A stretch of 64,000 nt of DNA. It comes from Kitasatospora xanthocidica. GTDB lineage: Bacteria; Actinomycetota; Actinomycetes; Streptomycetales; Streptomycetaceae. Position numbers and translations under genes: made by a program. The stretch spans positions 1 through 64,000 of the forward strand of contig NZ_BNBY01000016.1 of the NCBI RefSeq assembly GCF_014656195.1, written 5' to 3'. Within the stretch, counting starts at the first letter, position 1; every line of letters starts with the position of its first letter. The notes below the pieces were generated by a model. It was not told where the DNA came from, did not search any database, and saw only the letters and a program-made list of their open reading frames with translations. This document shows, piece by piece, positions 34,892 through 42,683 of the stretch.

Positions 34892-36655
34892 TCAGCCGGC
34901 GACGGTGAAGCCGTGCGCCTGGCCGAGTCGGGTCAGCGAGTTGATGCCGGGTATGCCGTCCGCCTGCTGCCCGCTGTACCCGTACCGGCGCTGCAGCGCG
35001 GAGTAGGCGTCGATGGTCTGGGTGCCGAAGGAGCCGTCGGCCCACTTCCGGTCGAGCAGCCCCTCGGCGACGAGGGCCCGCTCCACCGTGTACACGTCGT
35101 CGGCGTGGGTGGTGGCGCCCTGGGGCGCGTCCGGGTCCTGCCGGGCCGCCGCGACCACCCGCGACTTCGACACCTCGGCCAGCGGGATCGCCCCGCCGAG
35201 CAGCCGGCGCAGCGAGGACTCGCCGGGCACGCCGTCCGCGTCCCCGCCGGAGTAGCCCAGACTGCGCTGGTAGTCGGCGTAGTTGAGGGTGTCGGCGTCG
35301 GTCCAGTCCGGTCCCGGGCCCTGGTCGTAGTGCGAGCCGAAGCCCGCCGCCACCAGCGCCTCGCCGACGACGGTGACCTGCGGACCGTGCGCGCCGTAGC
35401 CGTACGGCAGTCCGCCGACGTCCTTCCGGTACCGGGCCGGGGTCTGGTCCGGGGCCGGGTCCGGCTGGGGCGCGGGCTGTTGGGGCGGGGTGACCACCGT
35501 GCCGTCGGGGCGCGGCGCACCCGACGTCACCCAGGCGTACAGCGCTGGGCCGGGGCAGTCGGTCGAGTAGCCGTCCTGGTGCCCCTTGATCTCCGGGCCC
35601 GCCGGGCCCTGCTGCTCGCAGTACTCGATCGCGTCCCGCAGCCCGTTGAGCTGTTCCGGGGTGGGCACGGTCGAACCGGACGAGCCGACCAGCCCGCACA
35701 CCGCGTAGTGCGCCTCGTTGAGCGGGACGTCGCCGTTGGCGCTGTTGCGCCGGTTCAGCCCGCGGCCCTCGAACACGTGGCCGTGCTCGCAGACCACGAA
35801 GCTGTAGCCGATGTCCGACCAGCCGTCGTCGTCCATGTGCGAGGCCTGGAGGCGCCGGACGTAGGCCGGGCAGGTGTCGTGGGCGTCGAAGGTGTACTCC
35901 GTGCCGAGGTAGTGCACCTTCACCCCGGCGCGCGGACCGGCGTACGGGATCGAACCGTTGGGCTCGCGCCAGGGCCGCGCGCCCCACTGGTCCCGGTCCA
36001 CCAGCTGCAGCCCCGGCCAGCCGGTCGACGGCGGCTGCGGCTGCGGCTGCGGCTGCGGGTCCGGGGTCGGCGCGGGTGGCTCGGGGGCCGGTGCCCCGCC
36101 GGCGCCGGCCCATGCCCGCAACTCGTCCAGCGAGCCGTTGAAGACGTCCGCGTCGAGCGGGTCGTCGCTGTACTGGTGGAAGCGCCAGGACGCCTGGATG
36201 CGCGGCGAACCCGCGGACACGTAGTCCGCTATCCACAGGAAGTCACCGGCGTTGTCGTCCGTCCGGAACCAGTAGTCCCGGTTGGTGTAGAGCCCGACCA
36301 GGCGGTCCGGGTAACGCTGCTTCACCGCCGCCAGCCACCGGTTCTTCGCCTCGGTCGCGTCGCCGTCGCCGACCGACTGCCCGTACGGCTCGAAGTCCAG
36401 CACCAGCAGCTCGCCCGCGGGCACCTGCCCCACGACCCGGCAGAAGTGCTCCACCTCACCCTCGACCGGGTTCTCCGCGTGCAGGAAGTGGTAGTGCCCG
36501 ACCACCAGCCCGCGCCCCCGGGCGTCCGAGAGCTTGTCGGCGTACCCCGACTGGCCGGTGTGGCCGCCTTCGGTGGCCTTGATGAAGACGAACTCCGCGT
36601 CTCCCGGAATACCCGACTGGAAGTCGGAGACGTCATAACCCTTCGCGTATGCCAT
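34892..36655 (-). CDS. Modular endolysin: GH25 muramidase, amidase, peptidoglycan-binding repeats
   Basis: 587 residues. Residues 1-205 are a GH25 lysozyme (KGYDVSDFQ, VFIKATEG, LLVLDFEPYG, with the catalytic Asp/Glu). After a Pro-Gln linker, residues about 235-400 are an N-acetylmuramoyl-L-alanine amidase of the PGRP/type-2 fold (VHYLGTEYTFDAHDTCPAYVR, IGYSFVVCEHGHVFEGRG, IKGHQDGYSTDCPGPALYAW). Two C-terminal peptidoglycan-binding-like repeats (about 430-505, 520-587) end in YGYSGQQADGIPGINSLTRLG. There is no signal peptide, so export needs a holin, the particle or lysis. The ATG at 36655 has GGGGGAG at 6 bases; the longer in-frame extension is rejected. Confidence 0.93.
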   Translation of the reverse strand: MAYAKGYDVSDFQSGIPGDAEFVFIKATEGGHTGQSGYADKLSDARGRGLVVGHYHFLHAENPVEGEVEHFCRVVGQVPAGELLVLDFEPYGQSVGDGDATEAKNRWLAAVKQRYPDRLVGLYTNRDYWFRTDDNAGDFLWIADYVSAGSPRIQASWRFHQYSDDPLDADVFNGSLDELRAWAGAGGAPAPEPPAPTPDPQPQPQPQPPSTGWPGLQLVDRDQWGARPWREPNGSIPYAGPRAGVKVHYLGTEYTFDAHDTCPAYVRRLQASHMDDDGWSDIGYSFVVCEHGHVFEGRGLNRRNSANGDVPLNEAHYAVCGLVGSSGSTVPTPEQLNGLRDAIEYCEQQGPAGPEIKGHQDGYSTDCPGPALYAWVTSGAPRPDGTVVTPPQQPAPQPDPAPDQTPARYRKDVGGLPYGYGAHGPQVTVVGEALVAAGFGSHYDQGPGPDWTDADTLNYADYQRSLGYSGGDADGVPGESSLRRLLGGAIPLAEVSKSRVVAAARQDPDAPQGATTHADDVYTVERALVAEGLLDRKWADGSFGTQTIDAYSALQRRYGYSGQQADGIPGINSLTRLGQAHGFTVAG

Positions 36656-36742
36656 CAGGATGCTCCCCCTTTGCGCCGATGGCAGCCACGGCCGACCGGC
36701 CCCATCCCCCGGGGCCCCGACGCCGGCCAGAGCGTCATGCTC

Positions 36743-36771
36743 ACTCCACATGAGAATTGACTGAACGTCAA
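36743..36771 (-). promoter_or_regulatory. Candidate promoter/operator upstream of the endolysin gene
   Basis: TTGACGTTCAGTCAA on the minus strand (36771-36757) combines a -35-like TTGACG with a perfect 5-bp inverted repeat (TTGAC/GTCAA). A weak TGGAGT follows 17 bases later (36748-36743). The 294-base interval 36656-36949 has no gene and is locally A/T-rich here. Suggestive only. Confidence 0.35.
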
Positions 36772-36949
36772 CTTCTTTGATTTGAAGGTGTTCTGTAGGT
36801 TCTGCGAGCCTCCTGGGGCGGCCTTTTCCACAGGCCTGTGCCACTGGCACATCCACCGGACGACACGCCGTGGCGAGGGGTGTGCGGGGCCTGTCCGGCA
36901 TCCAGGGGGCCAACATGTGTCCGGCGACTGTGGAGGCGGGGGTCGGAGG

Positions 36950-37585
36950 TCAGGAGGTGCGCAGGGCCCTGGTGATGAGGTCCCGGGCGTCGTCGCCGTA
37001 CACGGCGGACTCGTGGAGCCGGTCGAAGGCGCGGTGGAAGACCTGGACACGGTCGCCGGTGATCGTCTCGCCTCCTCGGTAGCCCTCGACCTCGACGCGG
37101 GCGCCGTCGAAGATCCCGAATCCGTCGCCGGGATAGACGGTCAGCCGGGCGCGGGCGGGGATGATGCCGAGGGTGAGGCCGGGCAACGTCAGGGTCTCCA
37201 GAAGGTGTTCGAGCTGGGCGCGCATGACCTCGGGGCCACCGATGCCGGTGAGCAGCGCCTGCTCACCGAGCAGGACGTGGAAGCTGCGCCCGGCGGCGCC
37301 GAAGTACTGGGCACGGGCGACGCGCTCGGCGGCGCCGGCCTCGATGTCCCGCGGGATGCCGTGCAGGTCGACGACCAGCCGCAGGACCTCCTCGGCGTAG
37401 GCGCGGGTCTGCAGGTTTCCCCAGACGAGATCGGGGCTGTAGCCGTGGTAGTGCGTGGTCCGCTCGACGAGCCGGCGGAACTCGGCCTGGATCGGCCCGG
37501 TTCCCTGCCGGAGAAGACCCGGCCAGTCGACGGCGGCCGGGCCGGCGGGGGTGAGGTCCGGGGTGGGGATGATGGGGTCGGACAT
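36950..37585 (-). CDS. DUF5753-type protein without its HTH domain
   Basis: 211 residues. The whole chain corresponds to the DUF5753 sensor part of Scr1-type antitoxin-like regulators (IQAEFRRLVERTTHYHGYSPDLVWGNLQTRAYAEEVLRL, then FHVLLGEQALLTGIGGPEVMRAQLEHLLE and IIPARARLTVYPGDGFGIFD). The N-terminal helix-turn-helix normally fused to it is missing, so it cannot bind DNA by that route. A perfect AGGAGG precedes the ATG at 37585. It follows the phosphoesterase gene by 89 bases on the same strand, so it may be the last gene of that operon. Confidence 0.82.
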   Translation of the reverse strand: MSDPIIPTPDLTPAGPAAVDWPGLLRQGTGPIQAEFRRLVERTTHYHGYSPDLVWGNLQTRAYAEEVLRLVVDLHGIPRDIEAGAAERVARAQYFGAAGRSFHVLLGEQALLTGIGGPEVMRAQLEHLLETLTLPGLTLGIIPARARLTVYPGDGFGIFDGARVEVEGYRGGETITGDRVQVFHRAFDRLHESAVYGDDARDLITRALRTS

Positions 37586-37674
37586 GCGTTTCCTCCTGGG
37601 GACACGTGAAGCCCGGTGGACGGGTCGTCCCGCCCGGCGCGTGCGTGCCCCGGGCGAAACGGCGAGCGCGGATG

Positions 37675-38355
37675 TCAGCGAGCTTGCCGCGACGGCTGAG
37701 CGTCGTCGGAGCCACCAGCGAGGGGGATGGCCGCGACCGGCTCCCAGGACAGCTCCCAGGCCAGATCGCCACCCGGACGCGGGAACTGCCGGAACGTCAC
37801 GTCGAGCAGCTGGAGCGCGCTGAAGCGGACGGGGACGTGGCTGGGCGAGATCCCCCGCAGGGCCGTCTGCAGCGCGTCGGAGGACGCCTCGGCCCAGGCA
37901 TAGCCGAGCGAGATGTGGTGCCGGCCGCCGTCGTGGAGCAGCGCGCCGGGCCCGCGGACCTCGCGGATCGCGTCGCGTACCCGCTCGCGCAGGTCGACCA
38001 GCCGCCCGTCGGGCGAAAGGTCCAGGAACGCCCCGGCCCGGTTGGCGATCGGGGACCCGGCCGTGACCTCCAGCGGGCCGGTGAAGGCCAGGTGCGTGCG
38101 CAGGGCGGCGACGAGGTCGTCGCGCTCCTCCGGGGTGATCTTGTCGGCGGTGGTGTCGGCGACCATCTCGATGGTGCAGTGCAGCGTGCCGTCGCCGAGC
38201 GGGGTGATCGGGTACGGGCTCATGGCGCCGCGGCACTCGTCGACCAGCCGGGCCAGGGGCAGATCGGCCCGCAGGTCCGGAACGGCGTAGACGTGCAGGA
38301 CGCGGGCACCGTCGGGCCACGGCGCGCCCTGGAACTTCGGAACGAACTTCTCCAC
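37675..38355 (-). CDS. 2H phosphoesterase (2'-5' RNA ligase family)
   Basis: 226 residues. The two catalytic H-x-T/S motifs are present: H59-C-T61 in LHCTIEM and H147-I-S149 in HHISLGY. The spacing of 88 residues fits the family, whose members open cyclic phosphodiesters (2',3'-cyclic RNA ends, ADP-ribose cyclic phosphate, cyclic nucleotides). The substrate cannot be read from sequence. The start is GTG at 38355 with GGAG 8 bases upstream; there is no better ATG. Neighbours are a DUF5753 protein and a NUDIX hydrolase, suggesting nucleotide handling. Confidence 0.82.
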   Translation of the reverse strand: MEKFVPKFQGAPWPDGARVLHVYAVPDLRADLPLARLVDECRGAMSPYPITPLGDGTLHCTIEMVADTTADKITPEERDDLVAALRTHLAFTGPLEVTAGSPIANRAGAFLDLSPDGRLVDLRERVRDAIREVRGPGALLHDGGRHHISLGYAWAEASSDALQTALRGISPSHVPVRFSALQLLDVTFRQFPRPGGDLAWELSWEPVAAIPLAGGSDDAQPSRQAR

Positions 38356-38656
38356 GATCGCTTCTCCGTCACGTCGGTGCGGCGGGCCGTGCCGCGCGGG
38401 GCGGTGCGGCTCGCCGCTGTGGTCAGGACTGGCCGAGGAACAGCTGATGGACGGGCTCGAAGGTGTATCCGGGGACCGGTGCCGGACGCCGGCGATGGTG
38501 GCGGTGGCGCGGACCCCCGGCCGGATCCGGCGGCCGAGGTCGGAGGCGAGGCGGTCCGAGCGAGCAGCGAGTTCAGGGGTATCGGGGTGTCGGTGTCCTG
38601 GACACCGTAGCCGCACGGCATGTGGTGCCAGAAGTGGGTCCCGGCGGGAGGGCGGG
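38356..38656. other. No supportable gene
   Basis: 301 bases between the phosphoesterase gene and the small NUDIX partner. Open frames exist on both strands but show no codon bias consistent with neighbours and no recognisable family. I see no clear promoter or hairpin; it may be decayed sequence. Confidence 0.5.
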
Positions 38657-38902
38657 TCAGTCGGCGGGAGGGAGGCCGGGCGGCTGCGACGGGCCGGGAG
38701 CCAGGCGCTCCAGCAGCCGGTCCACGCTCCCGTCGGGCCGGTAGAGCGTGCGGTACGCGTACAGGTGTCGTCCGCCGGGCAGCGTGGCGACGCCTTCCTC
38801 GATGACGGTGCGGCCCTGGGTGATGGCGCGCAGCCGCAGGTCGACGTCCGCGGGCAGGACCGCCTGCTCGCCGGCGGGCGGGCGGCGGTGGCGGCCGGGC
38901 AC
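38657..38902 (-). CDS. Small protein downstream of NUDIX gene
   Basis: 81 residues from a GTG one base after the NUDIX stop, with GGGG 6 bases upstream; an ATG at 38923 overlapping the NUDIX end is the alternative. The middle (LPADVDLRLRAITQGRTVIEEGVATLPGG, then HLYAYRTLYRPDGSVDRLLERL) has good codon bias and a plausible beta-beta-helix pattern. I do not recognise a family. Coupled translation suggests a partner of the NUDIX enzyme. Confidence 0.6.
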   Translation of the reverse strand: MPGRHRRPPAGEQAVLPADVDLRLRAITQGRTVIEEGVATLPGGRHLYAYRTLYRPDGSVDRLLERLAPGPSQPPGLPPAD

Positions 38903-38903
38903 C

Positions 38904-39389
38904 TCAGGCCCCGACCAGGGCACGCGGATCCGCGGCGCTCTCCCAGCCGTGGGTGGAGAAGCCCCGCGCGTCGCCGGTGAGGTAGGCGGTGAGGGCGGTG
39001 TGCGAGGTGGGGAACATCGGGGTGGGCAGCGCCCCGGTCGCCACCCAGACGACGGCGAGGTGCTTGTCCGGCTCGGTGTTCGTCAGCTCGCCGTGCCAGG
39101 ACGTCGCGGCGAACACCGAGAGCAGGAACGGGCCCTTGTCGTCCCAGCCGGCCTTGACTTGGACGGTGTGGACCAGCCGCAGTTCCTCGGGGGCGACGAC
39201 CAGGCCCGTCTCCTCGCGCAGTTCGCGGGCGGCGGCCTCGTCGAGCCGCTCGCCCTCCTCGACCTTGCCGCCGGGGATGGTCCAGGCGGGGATCTCGGAC
39301 CAGGAGTCGTTGGCGTAGTGGATGCAGGCGACCTTGCCCGCCTTCTCGTCGTGGACGATGGCGCACACGGCCTGACGCAGGGACTGCAT
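38904..39389 (-). CDS. NUDIX hydrolase
   Basis: 161 residues. A complete NUDIX box is present at about residues 41-63 (GGKVEEGERLDEAAARELREETG), whose glutamates bind Mg2+ for hydrolysis of a nucleoside diphosphate linked to another group. The rest of the fold (AVCAIVHDE, WTIPGGKVEEG, FLLSVFAATSWHGELTN) is intact. Substrate unknown; ADP-ribose or an oxidised nucleotide are possible. GGAG lies 5 bases before the ATG. Confidence 0.9.
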   Translation of the reverse strand: MQSLRQAVCAIVHDEKAGKVACIHYANDSWSEIPAWTIPGGKVEEGERLDEAAARELREETGLVVAPEELRLVHTVQVKAGWDDKGPFLLSVFAATSWHGELTNTEPDKHLAVVWVATGALPTPMFPTSHTALTAYLTGDARGFSTHGWESAADPRALVGA

Positions 39390-40215
39390 GGGAACTCCAA
39401 CAGTTAGTGGGGGAGGGGGTGTTCACGCAATGGCGCTCGGGTGGCGCAGCAGGTCGAGCGCGGTGCGGGCGTAGCCGAGGAGGGATCCTGATCGATGGTC
39501 CTGGTCAGCTCGCGGTTCGCTGCCCGGACGGCAGGCGGACTGCCTCGGCGAGCATCGGCAGGTAGTGGCGCAGGTGGGGCGGGACCTTCAGGTCGAGTAG
39601 CTCGTCGAGGGGGGCCTGCCGCTCGGCGGGAAATTGTGAGGCGGCGGGCCGGTGGGGCTTGCCATGAAGACCTCCGGACACGGGGTGGTGTTCGAGCGCG
39701 CGGAGCCCGGCATCGGCATCCATCGCAGCAAGTACGTTTTCAGGGCGTCGAGTTGATTGGCTGCTTGGCAGTGGAGGCGACCGATGATGGTGCTGTTCGA
39801 ATGCGCCGTTCAAGCGGATTTCCTCCGGGCGAGCCCGGGGCGAACGGGGACTTTTCGAGCATCCTCGCGCGCACCCCGACGGCTCCTCCAGGTGGCTGCG
39901 CAGGGCGTCCGGCAGGGTGGCGGAGCCCAGTGCGCAGGCGGCGAGAGCCCGTTCGAGTGCTGCGCCCCGGACCTGGTCGAGGCGGCGTCGGGCGCCCTCG
40001 TGGGCGAGGAGGTCGCGCAGCGCGTAGCCGTCTCGCGATTCACTCGTTCGGCTGGTCAGCCGGGCGGCGATGTTTCGGGCGGCGGGACTGTCGGGGTCGG
40101 CCGCGTCGAGGGCAGCGGGGACGTCACACGGTGGTGGCGGAGGCGAGGGCGGCGACCTGGCGGCCGTCGAGGATGCGTCGGCCGACTCCGCCCGCCACCT
40201 CGACATCACCGTCGA
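39390..40215. other. Degenerate region without an intact gene
   Basis: 826 bases with overlapping frames on both strands and no consistent coding signal. A minus-strand segment near 39510-39620 (LLDLKVPPHLRHYLPMLAEAV, then a stop at 39505) reads like the C-terminal end of a lost protein, and frames shift repeatedly upstream of it. It is bounded by the MITE-like element on the right, so it looks like decayed or island DNA beside the tRNA. Confidence 0.5.
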
Positions 40216-40384
40216 CTAGGCCCTCTCTTTCGGATCTTGTCGGATCAGCGCACGGCGTTGGGCGCCCGGCTGGGCGTGCCGGCGGATCGTCCTCGTACTG
40301 GGTCGTACTTGGATGATTCGCCGGTGCGTCCAGGCGGGATGCCCGGCGTCGTGCGCCCGGCAAGATCCGAAAGAGAGGGCCTAG
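40216..40384. mobile_element. MITE-like element A (169 bp)
   Basis: Perfect 24-bp terminal inverted repeats beginning CTAGGCCCTCTCTTTCGGAT (40216-40239) and its reverse complement at 40361-40384. The interior starts TCGGATCAGCGCACGGCGTTGGG and the right end reads GGCGTCGTGCGCCCGG, both shared with elements B and C of this window although the outer 20 bases differ. It has no coding capacity. CTAG occurs at both ends, consistent with a TA or CTAG target. The transposase that would move it is not in the window. Confidence 0.75.
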
Positions 40385-40394
40385 CCCCACGAAC

Positions 40395-40437
40395 AAGGCC
40401 CGGGGCCGGAACGCACTGCGTTCCGGCCCCGGGCCTT
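40395..40437 (-). terminator. Terminator of the tRNA-fMet gene
   Basis: A 21-bp perfect stem: AAGGCCCGGGGCCGGAACGC-A at 40395-40415 and its complement at 40417-40437, with essentially no loop (a 3-4 base loop when folded). It starts 3 bases past the tRNA 3' end on the minus strand and is followed by no T-run. Confidence 0.9.
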
Positions 40438-40439
40438 CG

Positions 40440-40516
40440 TGGTAGCGGGGACAGGATTTGAACCTGCGACCTCTGGGTTATGAGCCCAGCGAGCTACCGA
40501 GCTGCTCCACCCCGCG
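40440..40516 (-). tRNA. Initiator tRNA-fMet (CAT)
   Basis: 77-base cloverleaf on the minus strand: 5' CGCGGGG acceptor, anticodon CAT in CTCATAA, T-loop GTTCAAATC and an encoded CCA end. Initiator marks: position 1 C is unpaired with U72 (not a Watson-Crick pair), and three consecutive G:C pairs (GGG/CCC) close the anticodon loop. An excellent landing site for integrating elements, with mobile-element debris on both sides. Confidence 0.95.
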
Positions 40517-40557
40517 TCGGTACGGCGACTCTACGGCAGCCATGGCGTAAGGCGAAA

Positions 40558-40755
40558 TCAGCGGCCGGACACGTTGCACGTGCGGACGGAACAGGGGTCG
40601 CGGGGCCGGCCGAGCGGCAGGTCCTCGACCTCCGGGAGTCCGAGCTCCTCGCCCTGGTAGAGGTGGACGGATCCGGGCAGGGCGAGGGTGAGCAGGGCGG
40701 CGGCGCCGCGGTCGAACCAGAACCGCAGGACGGCCTCGGGCTCGGCGCGGGCCGA
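40558..40755 (-). pseudogene. Remnant of a GH13 alpha-glucosidase
   Basis: 65 codons ending in TGA at 40558 that match the conserved late part of the GH13 catalytic barrel in oligo-1,6-/alpha-glucosidases: the segment LLTLALPGSVHLYQGEELGL and then PEVEDLP. The parts before and after (nearly 500 residues) are missing, and the chain ends in unrelated residues. A gene fragment, not an expressed enzyme. It lies 42 bases from the tRNA gene, suggesting a deletion or insertion event at the tRNA. Confidence 0.8.
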
Positions 40756-40894
40756 CTGTCTCCCGGTCCGCGGGCGATCCCGTGCAGCGCACGGCCGACG
40801 TCCGCGGCCCTCCGGGCGGCGTCGCCCCGACGGTGAGCTCGGGACCGACCGGGGAGGCGGACGAGTCGCGGGCCCGCGGGCCGTGGGACACGGT

Positions 40895-40933
40895 TTCGCC
40901 CTGACCCCGGCCGCAGGCGGGGGACAGGGCGAA
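40895..40933 (-). terminator. Terminator of the secreted protease operon
   Basis: TTCGCCCTGACCCC (40895-40908) pairs with GGGGACAGGGCGAA (40920-40933), 13 of 14 bases, 11-base loop, 11 bases beyond the stop of the downstream secreted-protein gene. Confidence 0.75.
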
Positions 40934-40944
40934 GGGGGCCGGGC

Positions 40945-41814
40945 TCAGGCGTTGGTGTCGCGCCGGCGGCGGAGGGCGAAGGCGCCGCCCGCGAGCGCCA
41001 GGGCCGCGCCCGCACCGCCGATGAGCACGGGTGCCGACGAGGGGGCGTCCCCCGTCCTGCTCGCGGTGCCGTAGCCGCTGGACATGCCCGTGGTGTCGTA
41101 TCCCGACCCGGGCAGCTTGTCGGCGTAGCGGGCCTTGACCAGCTTCTGGTAGCCACTCAGCGAGACCGACGACTGGCCGTTCAGGCCTTGCCGTGCCTGG
41201 TCGTTGAGCGGTTCGACCGTGGTGAGTCTCAGCCGGTACCAGCCGCGGATCTGCGGCTCGGTGAACACCAGGGTGCCCACCGTGGCCTTGCCCGCGTACG
41301 TGGCGTCGCTGTCGCCGTCGCGCACGGCCGCCAGGTGCCAGCCGCCGCCGTCAGTGGGGGCGAGCATGACGGTGGCGTTCCGTCCGTTGACCGGGGCGTT
41401 CAGCGTGGAGACCAGACGGCTCAGCTTGACCGCCTCGGCGGCGATCGGCAGGGACGTTCCCGCGACGAAGCCGGGGGTGATCTCGTTCAGGGCCAGCGGG
41501 TCGTTCACGGTGAACGCCGGGATGCCCTCGCACGGGTCGGCCTTGTCGGGGATGGGCTGCGGCGTCCCGGCCCCGTCGCCCGCCGGCAGCGGAACGCTGA
41601 GGAAGCGGCAGACGGTGGCGCGGACATCGGCCGACCTCACCAGGTCGAGGGCGGCCTGGTAGTCCGGGATGTCCGCCGGGAGCGGGTCCATGGGCGCGGC
41701 CGCACGGGCGGGGCCCGCGACGGCCAGGAGTGCGGAGGCGCTCAGCACCAGGCCGGTGGTGAGTCGGGAGAGGCGGGAGGCCGCCCTCGTGCGGGACGTG
41801 CTTGTTTCGCGCAT
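40945..41814 (-). CDS. Secreted protein with C-terminal membrane anchor
   Basis: 289 residues. N-terminal signal peptide (Arg-rich start, then LTTGLVLSASALLAVAGPARAAA, cleavage near residue 39). The extracellular body (about 40-240) has no family I know; it contains a Cys pair (CRFLSV..., DPCEG) and ends in a Ser/Thr/Gly-rich stalk. The C-terminus is a hydrophobic helix (VLIGGAGAALALAGGAFAL) with RRRR, the layout of sortase or membrane-anchored proteins, but no LPxTG motif is present. It starts 10 bases after the protease gene, so it is probably co-expressed and could be its substrate, inhibitor or partner at the cell surface. Confidence 0.78.
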   Translation of the reverse strand: MRETSTSRTRAASRLSRLTTGLVLSASALLAVAGPARAAAPMDPLPADIPDYQAALDLVRSADVRATVCRFLSVPLPAGDGAGTPQPIPDKADPCEGIPAFTVNDPLALNEITPGFVAGTSLPIAAEAVKLSRLVSTLNAPVNGRNATVMLAPTDGGGWHLAAVRDGDSDATYAGKATVGTLVFTEPQIRGWYRLRLTTVEPLNDQARQGLNGQSSVSLSGYQKLVKARYADKLPGSGYDTTGMSSGYGTASRTGDAPSSAPVLIGGAGAALALAGGAFALRRRRDTNA

Positions 41815-41824
41815 GCCGCCTGCC

Positions 41825-42388
41825 TTAACGGGAGATGCCGATCCGGGAGTGGGTCCACCTGAACGAGCTGTTGCTGACGTAGTCGTTGTAGTTCCACCAC
41901 GTGTAGGTGGCGGTGTCCGGCCACGGGTCGGCGACGGCGATGGTGTTGTTCGACGTGTCGAAGCCGTAGACGACGTTCATGTGGCCACCGCCGGAGGTCC
42001 ACCCGATGCGGGCGGCGACGGGCCGGGCGGCTTTGACGTCGGTGTAGACCTGGTTGAACGTGGCCGCGCTGGTCAGGCCCGAGCCGGGGTGGGTCATGCC
42101 GAGGCTGTTCCAGCCCCTGGCCATGTCGTCCAGCGTGGCGGGCTGGTTGTTGCAGCCGTAGTAGGGCTGGGCGCGGTTGCAGAAGTCCGTCTGCGTACTG
42201 CCGTAGCCCTGGAACTTGGCGATCGTCAGTCCGGAGGCGACCCAGCACCACTGGGTCTTCTCCTGCTTGTACATGTTGATGGTGTCCTGCCCCGCCTCGG
42301 CGTGGGCCGGGCTCCCTGCGGCGGCGAGCAACGCCGAAGCCGTCAGTGCGACGGCCATCGCCGTGCCCGCGAACGTGGATCTGCCCAT
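41825..42388 (-). CDS. Secreted papain-like cysteine protease (C39/AvrRpt2-type)
   Basis: 187 residues. A signal peptide (about 1-32, cleavage after SPAHA) precedes a small papain-fold domain. The nucleophile is C48 in TQWCWVASG, preceded by the oxyanion Gln; the His is in GGGHMNVVYGFD (about residue 140) and the following VADPWP carries the third residue. A disulfide pair (FCNRAQPYYGCN) is likely. Such small proteases are secreted by actinomycetes; substrates are unknown. The ATG at 42388 has AGGAAG upstream; an upstream extension lacks sense. Confidence 0.88.
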   Translation of the reverse strand: MGRSTFAGTAMAVALTASALLAAAGSPAHAEAGQDTINMYKQEKTQWCWVASGLTIAKFQGYGSTQTDFCNRAQPYYGCNNQPATLDDMARGWNSLGMTHPGSGLTSAATFNQVYTDVKAARPVAARIGWTSGGGHMNVVYGFDTSNNTIAVADPWPDTATYTWWNYNDYVSNSSFRWTHSRIGISR

Positions 42389-42683
42389 CTTCCTGCCTTC
42401 CCGCGAAGGTGCGATGCGTGCCCGGGATCTGGCAGAGCTATGGCAGCACGAATGAGCGGCATCTGACATAGTGTGTATAGAAACGGTACCCGCAAGGGTG
42501 AATAGTCATATGTACAGGGGGTCTTGCGGCGCTGACGGCCCTGTCGGCCGGAGCCCGCAGGGCGTGCTGGGCGTGCCGGGCCGGTCACCGCTGACCTCGT
42601 CGGCCAACTCCGGTGCACCGCACGGGGAATCGTCCGGCAGGCCGGGGTTTGGTACGGCGTGTTCCTGGCGAAATACTTCAACC

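Noticed and set aside
38747..39407. Plus-strand frames opposite the NUDIX gene
   Set aside because: Antisense shadows; the NUDIX box is unambiguous on the minus strand.
39505..40209. 234-codon minus-strand frame near the tRNA
   Set aside because: Only its end looks protein-like; the rest has no coding bias. Reported as degenerate region instead of a gene.
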